In this document: one piece after another, positions 5,644 to 11,598 of the stretch
How the letters are laid out: each line of letters begins with the position of its first letter
Numbering within the stretch: position 1 is the stretch's first letter
From: Dehalococcoidia bacterium
GTDB taxonomy: Bacteria > Chloroflexota > Dehalococcoidia > SAR202 > UBA11138
DNA length: 12,467 nt
Assembly: GCA_012270625.1 (NCBI GenBank)
Contig: JAAXHZ010000042.1
Coordinates: forward strand, 1-12,467
Reading direction: 5' to 3'
Translations under genes and position numbers: made by a program
The notes under the pieces: model-generated
What the model saw: the letters and a program-made list of their open reading frames with translations, nothing else
The model's database searches: none
What the model was told of the DNA's origin: nothing

Positions 5644-7893
5644 CTACTGCTCCAGCCACACGTCGTGGACCTTCAGGGAAGCGTCGGACGGATACTTGAC
5701 CCATTTCGGGTCCGGGTACTCGGCCCACATCACGTTCGACTGCATGAAGTGGTAAGACGGGTTGGCAGCGGTGCGGACTCCGCCGAGGGCGTTCTCCATG
5801 TAGAGCCGCTGCGCCTGCTGGTACAGGTAGTTCTGGTCTGCTGGATCAAATGTCTGAGCGGCTTTTTTGACCAGTCGGTCGATCTCTATCTGCGCCTCAC
5901 TAGTGCCGTAGCCGCCGTTGTTCCAGTATCCGCCGTATCCAAGATAGGAGTTGAATGTTCCAGACGGATGCGGTCGGAGTCCGAATCCTCTCAGCGAGAA
6001 GCTGGCCTCCTTGGTGACGAAGGTGCGCTTGGCCTCGTCGCCTCCACCAATGTCCATCTCCACCTTGAACCCGACTGCCTCGTAGTACGCCTTCGAAATC
6101 TCAGCGCGTCGAATGTTGTTCGCGCTAGAGGTCGTGGTTATGGTGATCGGTCGCTCAGGCAGGTCGTGGCAGCCGAGCGCCTTCTGCTCTTCGGTGCACG
6201 TGAAAGCGGACATCGTGCTGATCGGCAGGGAGATGCCCTTTTCGGCGGCGTACTCTTCGAGCAGAGCGCGCGCCCCTTCAGGATCGTAAGGATACGGGAA
6301 CTCGTCCTCGGGCACCTGGAAGCTGGCGGCGTGGTTGGGCGGGACCAGGGAGCCGCGATAGGCGAAGCCTTCCCCGCCAGTCATTGCCTGGTTCCAAGCG
6401 TGACGGTCCATCGCCATCTGCGCGGCCTGTCGCACCCTGATGTCGTCGAAGGGCGCCCTGGCGGCGTTGAAGTGGTCCATCCTGGGGCCGGCGAACCCCT
6501 TGAACTCCTGAATTCCGGGAACGGAGCGGGACGCCTCAATTGCGTCCAGCGCCGAGTGAGCTATGCCTGCGACGTGTATGTTGTCTGACTGAAGGGCCGC
6601 GGCTCGTACCTGGTCGTCAGGGATCACCACCCATCGCCAGCCGTCCAGGTATGGCAGGCCCTCGCGGTGGTAGTTCTCGAACTTCACATAGTCTATGTGA
6701 CTGCCGGACACCCATTCCTCGATCATGAACGGGCCGGTGGACACGGTGCCGTTGGCCTCCAGATCGTCCTTGCCACGTTCATTGAACGCCGTCGGCGATA
6801 CGGGCATTCCAGCGGTCATGCCGAGGTTGGTGATAATAGGCGCGAACACATCGCTGGTGGTTATGGCAACCGTCAGGTTGTCGATGACTTCAACATTCTC
6901 AATAGCCTGAATCGCGGGACGGGTAACCGCGCCGTTATTCTCGTCGAGCACGAATTCGAGGCTGAACTTCACGGAATCGGCGTTAACCTCAGTACCATCG
7001 TGGAACAGGAGCCCCGGCCTGAGATTGAACGTGATGGTCTTCTTGTCCTCGCTCATCGCGAAGGATTCCGCTATAGACTTTTCAGGCCTCCACTCGGAGT
7101 CCGGGCCATATGCGGTGAGCGGATCGCCGATCGTCATGCACCACGCTGCGCACGCACCGCCGCTGTACGTGAGGTGGAACAGATGCTCTACGTTCGGGCC
7201 GGAGCCGTACATAAGTATGCCGCCGTAGCGGTCCATGTCCATACCAGACTCGTCCATGGCTGGCATTGCCATAGCCACAGCGGACTGAACCGCCGCCTCG
7301 ATGTCGGCCTGTGTAACGCCGGGCCTGTCGGCGAGCGCCTTGGCGATCGCTTCTGACACCTCAGCTTCTGTCAGTCCGGGAGTCTGCCGTGTCAGAGCCT
7401 CGGCGATCGCGGTGGCCATCTGAGCCTCGGTGACTCCCGGCCTCTCGGCCAGAGCCTTGGCGATCGCGTCGCCAACCTGAGCCTCGGTCAGACCTGGCGT
7501 CTGCCTGGCCAGAGCGTCGGCAATTGCGCTCGCGACCTGCCCCTCGGTAACTCCCGGCCTCTCAGCCAGAGCCCTGGCGATCGCGTCGCCAACCTGTGTC
7601 TCGGTAACTCCCGGCTGGGCGGCCAGCGCCTTGGCGATTGTGTCCGCGACCTGGGCCTCGGTGACTCCCGGCTGGGCGGCCAGCGCAGCCTGCACCGCGG
7701 AAGCGACCTCGTCTGGGGTCGCCCCAGTCGGCTGCGACTGCATCGCGTCCTGAATCAGGGCGGCGAAGTCCGGCGTAGGCTGCGGCGCAACCGTCTCTCC
7801 ACTCGAACAGGCTGCCGCCAATACCGACAGGATCAGCGCCGGTATCAACAGCGCCAGCTTAAAGCTGGACATGCAAAATCGTGATCTTCTCAT
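5644..7893 (-). CDS. Lipoprotein substrate-binding protein of a DppA/OppA-type importer with a tandem-repeat linker
   Basis: Captures the solute outside the membrane and delivers it to the permeases encoded downstream. At 749 residues it is about 200 longer than usual. The N-terminus MRRSRFC then a hydrophobic segment (11-28) ends in a lipobox-like LAAAC with C29 as the lipid anchor. Residues about 56-209 are eight repeats of 19-20 residues (separate entry). From about 224 on comes the SBP family 5 fold: YGGILMYGSGPNVEHLFHLT, then FNLRPGLLFHDGTEVNADSV (a family signature) and AVTRPAIQAIENVEVIDNLT, TVSTGPFMIEEW, DDIRVRQAAQMAMDR, and a typical C-terminal lobe ending at VHDVWLEQ. The start at 7893 has AGGAG 6 nt upstream; an ATG seven codons later is less favoured. 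Promoter at 7971-7998. Ligand (oligopeptide or other) cannot be read from the sequence. Confidence 0.92.
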   Translation of the reverse strand: MRRSRFCMSSFKLALLIPALILSVLAAACSSGETVAPQPTPDFAALIQDAMQSQPTGATPDEVASAVQAALAAQPGVTEAQVADTIAKALAAQPGVTETQVGDAIARALAERPGVTEGQVASAIADALARQTPGLTEAQVGDAIAKALAERPGVTEAQMATAIAEALTRQTPGLTEAEVSEAIAKALADRPGVTQADIEAAVQSAVAMAMPAMDESGMDMDRYGGILMYGSGPNVEHLFHLTYSGGACAAWCMTIGDPLTAYGPDSEWRPEKSIAESFAMSEDKKTITFNLRPGLLFHDGTEVNADSVKFSLEFVLDENNGAVTRPAIQAIENVEVIDNLTVAITTSDVFAPIITNLGMTAGMPVSPTAFNERGKDDLEANGTVSTGPFMIEEWVSGSHIDYVKFENYHREGLPYLDGWRWVVIPDDQVRAAALQSDNIHVAGIAHSALDAIEASRSVPGIQEFKGFAGPRMDHFNAARAPFDDIRVRQAAQMAMDRHAWNQAMTGGEGFAYRGSLVPPNHAASFQVPEDEFPYPYDPEGARALLEEYAAEKGISLPISTMSAFTCTEEQKALGCHDLPERPITITTTSSANNIRRAEISKAYYEAVGFKVEMDIGGGDEAKRTFVTKEASFSLRGFGLRPHPSGTFNSYLGYGGYWNNGGYGTSEAQIEIDRLVKKAAQTFDPADQNYLYQQAQRLYMENALGGVRTAANPSYHFMQSNVMWAEYPDPKWVKYPSDASLKVHDVWLEQ
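7267..7728 (-). repeat. Tandem amino-acid repeats within the binding protein linker
   Basis: Residues 56-209 hold eight units. The first and last are degenerate; the six between follow PG(V/L)TEAQV..AIA.ALA.., each 19 or 20 residues (57 or 60 bp). There is also a higher-order 39-residue duplication: residues 113-151 and 152-190 share the 20+19 pattern with the arrangement ..RQTPGLTEA... Each unit starts with Pro-Gly and then looks like an amphipathic helix with Ala/Val/Ile on one face. This suggests a rod or coiled spacer lifting the binding domain off the membrane. Confidence 0.85.
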
Positions 7894-7970
7894 TCTGGTC
7901 TCCTAGCTACTCTCTGAACCGAAAGTCCGTTACTTTCACTATTCTACGTCCATCTCATTGCTTGGCGGCC

Positions 7971-7998
7971 ATTATACGGGAAAACGAAGTTAGTGCAA
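7971..7998 (-). promoter_or_regulatory. Sigma70-type promoter of the importer operon
   Basis: Perfect TATAAT at 7971-7976 on the minus strand, with TTGCAC (7993-7998) 16 nt upstream. The predicted leader is about 70 nt. The -10 is strong and the -35 mediocre (3 of 6), which may mean activator dependence. Confidence 0.5.
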
Positions 7999-8048
7999 TT
8001 TTCGAGTTGATATGAGAACCGTGTAAGCTACTGACGCAATCCTATCGA

Positions 8049-8068
8049 CCCCGTATCGGAGTACGGGG
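8049..8068 (+). promoter_or_regulatory. Hairpin in the leader of the channel gene
   Basis: CCCCGTA-TCGGAG-TACGGGG gives a perfect 7-bp stem with a 6-nt loop, ending 8 nt before the GGGAGAG ribosome binding site. No T tract follows, so a translation or mRNA-stability role is more likely than termination. I see no convincing promoter for this gene; TTGATA at 8007-8012 lacks a good partner -10. Confidence 0.35.
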
Positions 8069-8089
8069 CAGGTGTTGGGAGAGTCGAGC

Positions 8090-9460
8090 ATGAACAGGTA
8101 CTTGATATTCAGAAACATGGACGTGCAGGCGCGGGAGGCGATGCTGCTGCGCATCGAGCGACTGACGGAGCTGCCGCTGCTGCTGCTGTCTTTCGCCATG
8201 ATTCCGCTACTGCTGGGCCCCGTGATGTGGGAGCTTTCGGACTACGATGAGAAGCTGTTCTTCACGCTGGACGTGTTTATATGGGCGCTGTTCGCGGCAG
8301 ACATGCTGGTCAGGCTGGCGATCGCGCCGAACAGGCTCGCCTACGCCAGGCGGCACTGGCTGGAGGTGCTGATCGTCCTGATACCGTTCATAAGGCCGCT
8401 GCGCCTGGTGCGTCTGCTCGTGTTCGGCGCGCGGGCGTTCGGCGGCGCGAGGCGGCTGGTGAACGTGGACTTCCTGCTGGTGTACGCGATAGGCATGGTG
8501 ATAGTCGCGGCGACGGTTGTGACGTCGGTGGAGCGTGGACACGACTCGATCACATCGTTCCCGGACGCGATGTGGTGGGCATTCGTGACTGTAACGACCG
8601 TTGGGTACGGCGACCTGTCGCCGGTCACGCCGACAGGTCGCGCGATCGCCGTCGTGCTGATGCTGGTCGGGATCGGGCTGTTCGGAGGCCTTACAGCGAA
8701 TCTGGCGTCGGCGATCATGAGGTCTGAGGAGAACGTCGAGGCAAACGTCGAGACGCTGCTGGAGGAGGTGCGGGCGCTTCGGGCGCAGGTCGGTGGGCTG
8801 GAGACGACAACCGAGGTGGCCATCCAGCGCTCCGAGTCACAGAAGGTCTCCGCCGTTCAGGGGTTTTCATTGCCCGGAACCGCTAATATAATCCGAGAGC
8901 GTCTGATCAGGGCGTTCAGCAGACTGAGAGGCGGCGTCCCGCAGACCGACGAAGAAGTTGAGCCAAGAGGTGAAGACATGCCCGATGCACAGACCTTCCG
9001 ACAGGCGTGGGGGAAGTTCGCCACGGGCGTCTCCATAGTCACCACGGTACGTTCGGACGGCGATGTGCATGGCATGACCGCCAACGGGATCAACTCGGTG
9101 TCGCTCGACCCGCTGCTGGTGCTCGTGTGCGCGGGGCATAACACCACTTCATATCCGCTCATCAGGGATACACGGCGCTTCGCAATCAACATACTCAGCG
9201 AAGACCAGCAGGCGATCGCGGAGTACTACGCGCGGCCCACAGACCAGAAGACCGGCGATCTGGATATCCAGATCAGCATGACCGAGCGCGGGTCGGCCAT
9301 TGTGGATGGCAGCCTGGCGCAGATGGACTGCAAAGTCGTCAACGAGCATGTGGCCGGAGACCACACGATATTCATCGGCGAGGTCGAAGAGATCAACGTC
9401 GGCGACGGCAGACCTCTGCTGTTCTACGAGGGTCGATTCGGGCAGATAGCCGGAGGCTGA
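8090..9460 (+). CDS. Voltage-gated-type potassium channel fused in frame to a flavin reductase-like domain
   Basis: One open frame of 456 residues. Residues 1-210 form a six-segment ion channel: S1 about 28-48, S2 57-79, S3 90-100, an arginine-spaced S4-like helix (R102, R105, R108, R115, R121, R122), S5 127-147, the pore with filter TTVGYGD at 169-175, and S6 185-208. Residues 212-245 are an acidic, leucine-rich coiled-coil candidate. Residues 246-296 are linker. Residues 297-456 are a complete flavin reductase-like FMN-binding split-barrel domain (FATGVSIVTT, HGMTANGINSVSLDPLLVLV, RRFAINILSEDQ). The ATG at 8090 has GGGAGAG 6 nt upstream; an in-frame GTG at 8072 does not. No RCK or cyclic-nucleotide domain is present. 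The linker holds a promoter-like sequence and a ribosome binding site, so the frame may instead be two genes without an intervening stop. Confidence 0.85.
   Translation: MNRYLIFRNMDVQAREAMLLRIERLTELPLLLLSFAMIPLLLGPVMWELSDYDEKLFFTLDVFIWALFAADMLVRLAIAPNRLAYARRHWLEVLIVLIPFIRPLRLVRLLVFGARAFGGARRLVNVDFLLVYAIGMVIVAATVVTSVERGHDSITSFPDAMWWAFVTVTTVGYGDLSPVTPTGRAIAVVLMLVGIGLFGGLTANLASAIMRSEENVEANVETLLEEVRALRAQVGGLETTTEVAIQRSESQKVSAVQGFSLPGTANIIRERLIRAFSRLRGGVPQTDEEVEPRGEDMPDAQTFRQAWGKFATGVSIVTTVRSDGDVHGMTANGINSVSLDPLLVLVCAGHNTTSYPLIRDTRRFAINILSEDQQAIAEYYARPTDQKTGDLDIQISMTERGSAIVDGSLAQMDCKVVNEHVAGDHTIFIGEVEEINVGDGRPLLFYEGRFGQIAGG
8864..8892 (+). promoter_or_regulatory. Promoter-like sequence inside the channel/flavin reductase frame
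   Basis: TTTTCA (8864-8869, 4 of 6), a 17-nt spacer and a perfect TATAAT (8887-8892). Transcription would start about 80 nt before the internal ATG at 8978. The segment encodes the least protein-like part of the linker (FSLPGTANII). Confidence 0.45.
8965..8973 (+). promoter_or_regulatory. Internal ribosome binding site before the flavin reductase part
   Basis: AAGAGGTGA lies 4 nt before the ATG at 8978 (7 nt counted from the AGAGG core). It is as good as any other site in the window and supports independent initiation of the 160-residue reductase. Confidence 0.5.
8978..9460 (+). CDS. Flavin reductase-like protein, possible separate translation product of the fused frame
   Basis: Starting at the internal ATG gives 160 residues, the normal length of a stand-alone flavin reductase (HpaC/RutF-like split barrel), beginning MPDAQTFRQAWGKFATGVSI as free family members do. 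Such enzymes bind FMN or FAD and, with NAD(P)H, supply reduced flavin to monooxygenases; some relatives act in other redox steps. No monooxygenase gene is nearby. This entry overlaps the long frame at 8090-9460: it is either the C-terminal domain of a fusion, a second product from internal initiation, or a separate gene whose upstream neighbour lost its stop. The promoter-like sequence and ribosome binding site favour independent expression; the uninterrupted frame favours a fusion. Confidence 0.5.
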   Translation: MPDAQTFRQAWGKFATGVSIVTTVRSDGDVHGMTANGINSVSLDPLLVLVCAGHNTTSYPLIRDTRRFAINILSEDQQAIAEYYARPTDQKTGDLDIQISMTERGSAIVDGSLAQMDCKVVNEHVAGDHTIFIGEVEEINVGDGRPLLFYEGRFGQIAGG

Positions 9461-9489
9461 TCCGCCGCCGGGGTCTATTAGCCTCCCGG
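9450..9489. terminator. Possible shared stem between convergent genes
   Basis: CCGGAGGC (9450-9457) can pair with GCCTCCCGG (9481-9489) with one bulged base. The loop contains both stop codons of the convergent genes (9458-9460 and 9478-9480). There is no T tract on either strand, so a terminator role is only a possibility. Confidence 0.25.
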
Positions 9490-10404
9490 ATTGCGCCAGT
9501 TCAGCGCCTGGTCCACGATGTCCAGACCTGCCATCTCGCTCCATGCCGCGAGCATCTGCCTGCTGATCGGTCCTGGGACCTCATCGCCTACCCTGCGCTT
9601 GTCCACGGTGCTCACCGGAAGCAGCTGGTAGCTGGAGCTCGTCATGAACGCCTCGTCTGCCGTGTAGGCGTCGTATGGCTGCAGCTCCTCTTCGACAACC
9701 TCAATCTCCAGCTGCTCCGCCAGCTCTAGCGCGACCTTCCGCGAAATCCCCTGGAGGATGCTGTTGTCCCTGGACGTCCTGATGACGTTGTCTGTGACGA
9801 TGAAGAAGTTGGACGCAACGCTCTCCGTAATGTTGCCCCGCTGGTCGAGCATGATCGGATATGCGTGTGGGTCTATGTCCGCCACTTGCAGCTGCGCCTG
9901 GACGAAGTTCCCTCTGCTGTAGTGCTTGGCTTTCGGGTCCATCGAGTCGCTGCTGTAGCTGCGCGCGCTGGGGATGACCGTCGCAGCACCCTCCTCGTAG
10001 TAGTGCGCGTATGAAGCGAAGTCGACGAGGGTGACTATGTTGACGACTGTGGGGCTCAAGTCATCGGTGACGTTTCCCTGCGAGCCGGTGATCGTCGGCC
10101 CCCTTGTCACCACCTGTCTCACCATGAAGTCACCGCCGGGTGGACGCGCCGCCTCGTTGCGACGCACAAGCTCCTCGGTCAGCTCCGTCATCTCGTCCTG
10201 GGTCATACCGGCGTCCATGCGAGCGTATTGCAACGAGCGGTAGAGCCTGTCCATGTGGTCTTCGAGCCGGAAGACCTTGCCGTCGAAGGTGCGCTCGACG
10301 TCGAACACAGCGTCGCCCATGGTAAAGCCGCGATCGAACAGGTTGATTACCACTTCGTCGTTGGGTACCCACTTGCCGTTGAAGTAAGCTATGAATTCGG
10401 ACAT
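9478..10404 (-). CDS. Class IV PLP aminotransferase (branched-chain / D-amino acid / amine transaminase-like)
   Basis: Cytoplasmic PLP enzyme of the same fold as IlvE; 308 residues, full length. Residues 20-58 (INLFDRGFTMGDAVFDVERT, then FDGKVFRLEDHMDRLYRS) are the family N-terminal motif, here with AVFDVERT in place of AVFEGIR. The PLP lysine is K160 in MDPKAKHYSRGNFVQAQ, and YPIMLDQRGNITESVASNFF (182-200) carries the conserved glutamate E194; later LQGISRK and EAFMTSSSYQLLPV contact the phosphate in relatives. The start is certain: GGAGG lies 6 nt upstream of the ATG. It is convergent with the flavin reductase frame, 17 nt apart, and transcribed from an extended -10 promoter at 10455-10463. 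The differences from IlvE in the substrate loop suggest another amino donor, but substrate is not predictable here. Confidence 0.9.
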   Translation of the reverse strand: MSEFIAYFNGKWVPNDEVVINLFDRGFTMGDAVFDVERTFDGKVFRLEDHMDRLYRSLQYARMDAGMTQDEMTELTEELVRRNEAARPPGGDFMVRQVVTRGPTITGSQGNVTDDLSPTVVNIVTLVDFASYAHYYEEGAATVIPSARSYSSDSMDPKAKHYSRGNFVQAQLQVADIDPHAYPIMLDQRGNITESVASNFFIVTDNVIRTSRDNSILQGISRKVALELAEQLEIEVVEEELQPYDAYTADEAFMTSSSYQLLPVSTVDKRRVGDEVPGPISRQMLAAWSEMAGLDIVDQALNWRNPGG

Positions 10405-10454
10405 CGTTGACCTCCGGTTCCTGTGTGAGTCGTTCTCGATTCCTGCCTACGGGG

Positions 10455-10463
10455 ATTGTATCA
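10455..10463 (-). promoter_or_regulatory. Extended -10 promoter of the class IV aminotransferase gene
   Basis: TGA directly followed by TACAAT on the minus strand is an extended -10 motif. TTGCCC lies 20 nt upstream, too far to be a good -35, which fits extended -10 promoters. The leader would be about 45 nt. Confidence 0.45.
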
Positions 10464-10525
10464 GCCCTGGCGTGATTTCGGGGCAACAGGACAACGCTAA
10501 CGAAGGGCGGGACACGAAGCGCTGT

Positions 10526-10917
10526 TCAGGACACCGTTTCCACATGCGGATAAGCACGTATCTGCCTGTCCGCGCTGACTAGCGGGCAATCATTGAGCCG
10601 AGCAGTAGCGACGATGATCTGATCCGCCGGGTCTCAGTGAAATCTGTCAGGCAGAGAGGTCGCCTCAATCGCCACCTCTGTGTCAGTGGCAGAAGGGTGA
10701 CGCACGGAAAGCCGAGCGCAACCTCGAACCATTCACGTAGGCCAGCGGTAATTGGCCGGCGTCCGATCTCGACCAACTTGGCAATCTCCCAGCATGAGAT
10801 TGCACTGACACCGATTACGTCATGTTCGTGGCTGATTATAGCCGCCAGTTGTGGGCGGCTCAGCTTCTGTGGCTCCTGTACCCACCAGACCCATGTCTGC
10901 GTGTCAAGGACGATCAT
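10526..10917 (-). pseudogene. Broken PIN-domain toxin gene (VapC-like)
   Basis: The first 78 or so codons read as a PIN ribonuclease: MIVLDTQTWVWWV with D5, SAISCWEIAKLVEIG with E44, and GFPCVTLLPLT. After ACA at 10681 the frame is lost. Adding one base there restores EVAIEATSLPDRFH, a TGA at 10634-10636, then DPADQIIVATARLNDCPLVS and ADRQIRAYPHVETVS up to a stop at 10526, the expected PIN C-terminus with its remaining acidic residues. The gene therefore carries a one-base deletion (probably one C of an ACACC run) plus a nonsense mutation, and ends early at 10579 in frame 1. Repaired length is about 130 residues, normal for VapC. It overlaps the upstream partner gene by 14 nt, typical of toxin-antitoxin operons. 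The product should be inactive. Confidence 0.85.
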
Positions 10918-11362
10918 TCAGTCGCGCATCCCACTTTTCAAGAAACATCGCTTCCCACTCATCAGCCGGGATGGGCGGGTCGCATGGACGGATGTACTTA
11001 ACGGGTTTACTCCTAAGCGGGTTGGACCATCCTGCTCTCAGCTCCATTGCTCTGAGCATCGCTAACAAGTGCTCTTTCTCCTGAGTATCCAAGTCATCTT
11101 CTGGGTCCACGACCAGCTTGTACTCACCAGACTGAGGAGATCCTATGCGCCATGCTTTGGGATCGCTCTTCCTATTCCTGACATAGTTGCCCATTTCGTC
11201 ACGACGCAGCGATATGCTAGCGTTTGCAGGTATCGTGTCGACTGCGCTCTTAGCGTATTGTCCGTTAGGTTTCTGAAGGTGCGGCCTCAGATCGGCGCGT
11301 TTCCAGACGCGCGGAATCAATCTCCTTTTACGAAGCTCGTACACTTCTTCCCAGAACGTCAT
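10904..11362 (-). CDS. Uncharacterised protein, candidate antitoxin partner of the PIN gene
   Basis: 152 residues, not a family I can name. N-terminal part (1-90): MTFWEEVYELRKRRLIPRVW, RADLRPHL, SAVDTIPANASISLRRDEMG, NYVRN, PKAWRIG and GEYKLV; it looks like a small helical/winged DNA-binding-type domain rich in Arg and Lys. Then a charged helix (91-112) and a C-terminal segment VKYIRPCDPPIPADEWEAMF (121-140) ending EKWDARLNDRP. Its stop lies 14 nt inside the PIN gene, so the two were translated together. It is longer than normal VapB, Phd or AbrB antitoxins and matches none visibly. The ATG at 11362 was chosen over an in-frame ATG at 11395 because a near-perfect ribosome binding site precedes it. 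Antitoxin function is inferred only from position. Confidence 0.75.
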   Translation of the reverse strand: MTFWEEVYELRKRRLIPRVWKRADLRPHLQKPNGQYAKSAVDTIPANASISLRRDEMGNYVRNRKSDPKAWRIGSPQSGEYKLVVDPEDDLDTQEKEHLLAMLRAMELRAGWSNPLRSKPVKYIRPCDPPIPADEWEAMFLEKWDARLNDRP

Positions 11363-11368
11363 ACCTGC

Positions 11369-11378
11369 ATCACCTCCT
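11369..11378 (-). promoter_or_regulatory. Strong ribosome binding site deciding the start at 11362
   Basis: AGGAGGTGAT on the minus strand matches the full anti-Shine-Dalgarno complement, with AGGAGG ending 10 nt before the ATG. It lies inside the longer open frame that starts at 11395, which argues against that longer start. Confidence 0.6.
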
Positions 11379-11403
11379 CGACAGGATATGGCCATGTGCG
11401 ATC

Positions 11404-11433
11404 ATTCTAGCGATGGCACCGATTTCTTGACAA
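11404..11433 (-). promoter_or_regulatory. Promoter of the toxin-antitoxin-like pair
   Basis: Minus strand TTGTCA (11428-11433), an 18-nt spacer and TAGAAT (11404-11409), each 5 of 6 to consensus. Its -35 shares bases with the -35 of a plus-strand promoter. Confidence 0.5.
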
Positions 11434-11456
11434 TGTAAATGGCGCGTTGCTACGAT
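11427..11456 (+). promoter_or_regulatory. Candidate promoter of thrC
   Basis: Perfect TTGACA (11427-11432), an 18-nt spacer and TACGAT (11451-11456, 4 of 6). It would give a leader of roughly 135 nt before the thrC start, long enough for RNA-based control. Confidence 0.4.
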
Positions 11457-11475
11457 TCCGATGCTCAAATCCCTT

Positions 11476-11575
11476 CCTGTAATTGAACAGGCTGATGCCG
11501 GTTCCCCTTGGATTCTGATTCGTCGCCCCGCTGTGCATTGACAGCGACTTTCCCGGCGTGGAGTGGACACCGGCA
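11476..11575 (+). promoter_or_regulatory. Potentially structured leader upstream of thrC
   Basis: Three nested or adjacent pairings are visible: a hairpin CCTGT/ACAGG (11476-11491); a long-range stem TGCCGGTTCC (11496-11505) with GGACACCGGCA (11565-11575) having one bulged C; and inside it CGCTGT-GCATTG-ACAGCG (11529-11546), with CGCC/GGCG (11524-11527 and 11555-11558) between. I recognise no known riboswitch or T-box consensus. No protein-like frame covers it. Confidence 0.3.
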
Positions 11576-11598
11576 GGCGATGGTGGAGGACTGCGGAG

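Noticed and set aside
5497..6588. Long plus-strand open frame opposite the binding-protein gene
   Set aside because: It mirrors the codons of the SBP on the other strand, has low-complexity Val/Arg-rich sequence and no family motif. Same for 6667-7356.
7267..7728. CRISPR-like or satellite array
   Set aside because: The regular 57/60-bp repeats are protein-coding in frame, degenerate and have no unique spacers.
8207..8823. Minus-strand open frames opposite the channel
   Set aside because: Antisense shadows of the GC-rich channel gene, with His/Arg/Gln-rich or Ser/Thr-rich nonsense sequence and no ribosome binding site.
10579..10680. Alternative C-terminus of the PIN protein as a genuine variant
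   Set aside because: The other frame restores a textbook PIN ending, so the frame-1 tail (RWRLRRPLCLTDF) is post-frameshift nonsense.
11440..11530. Possible tRNA or CRISPR-type repeat in the spacer before thrC
   Set aside because: I tried both strands and found no cloverleaf with a proper T-arm and anticodon stem, and no second copy of the sequence.
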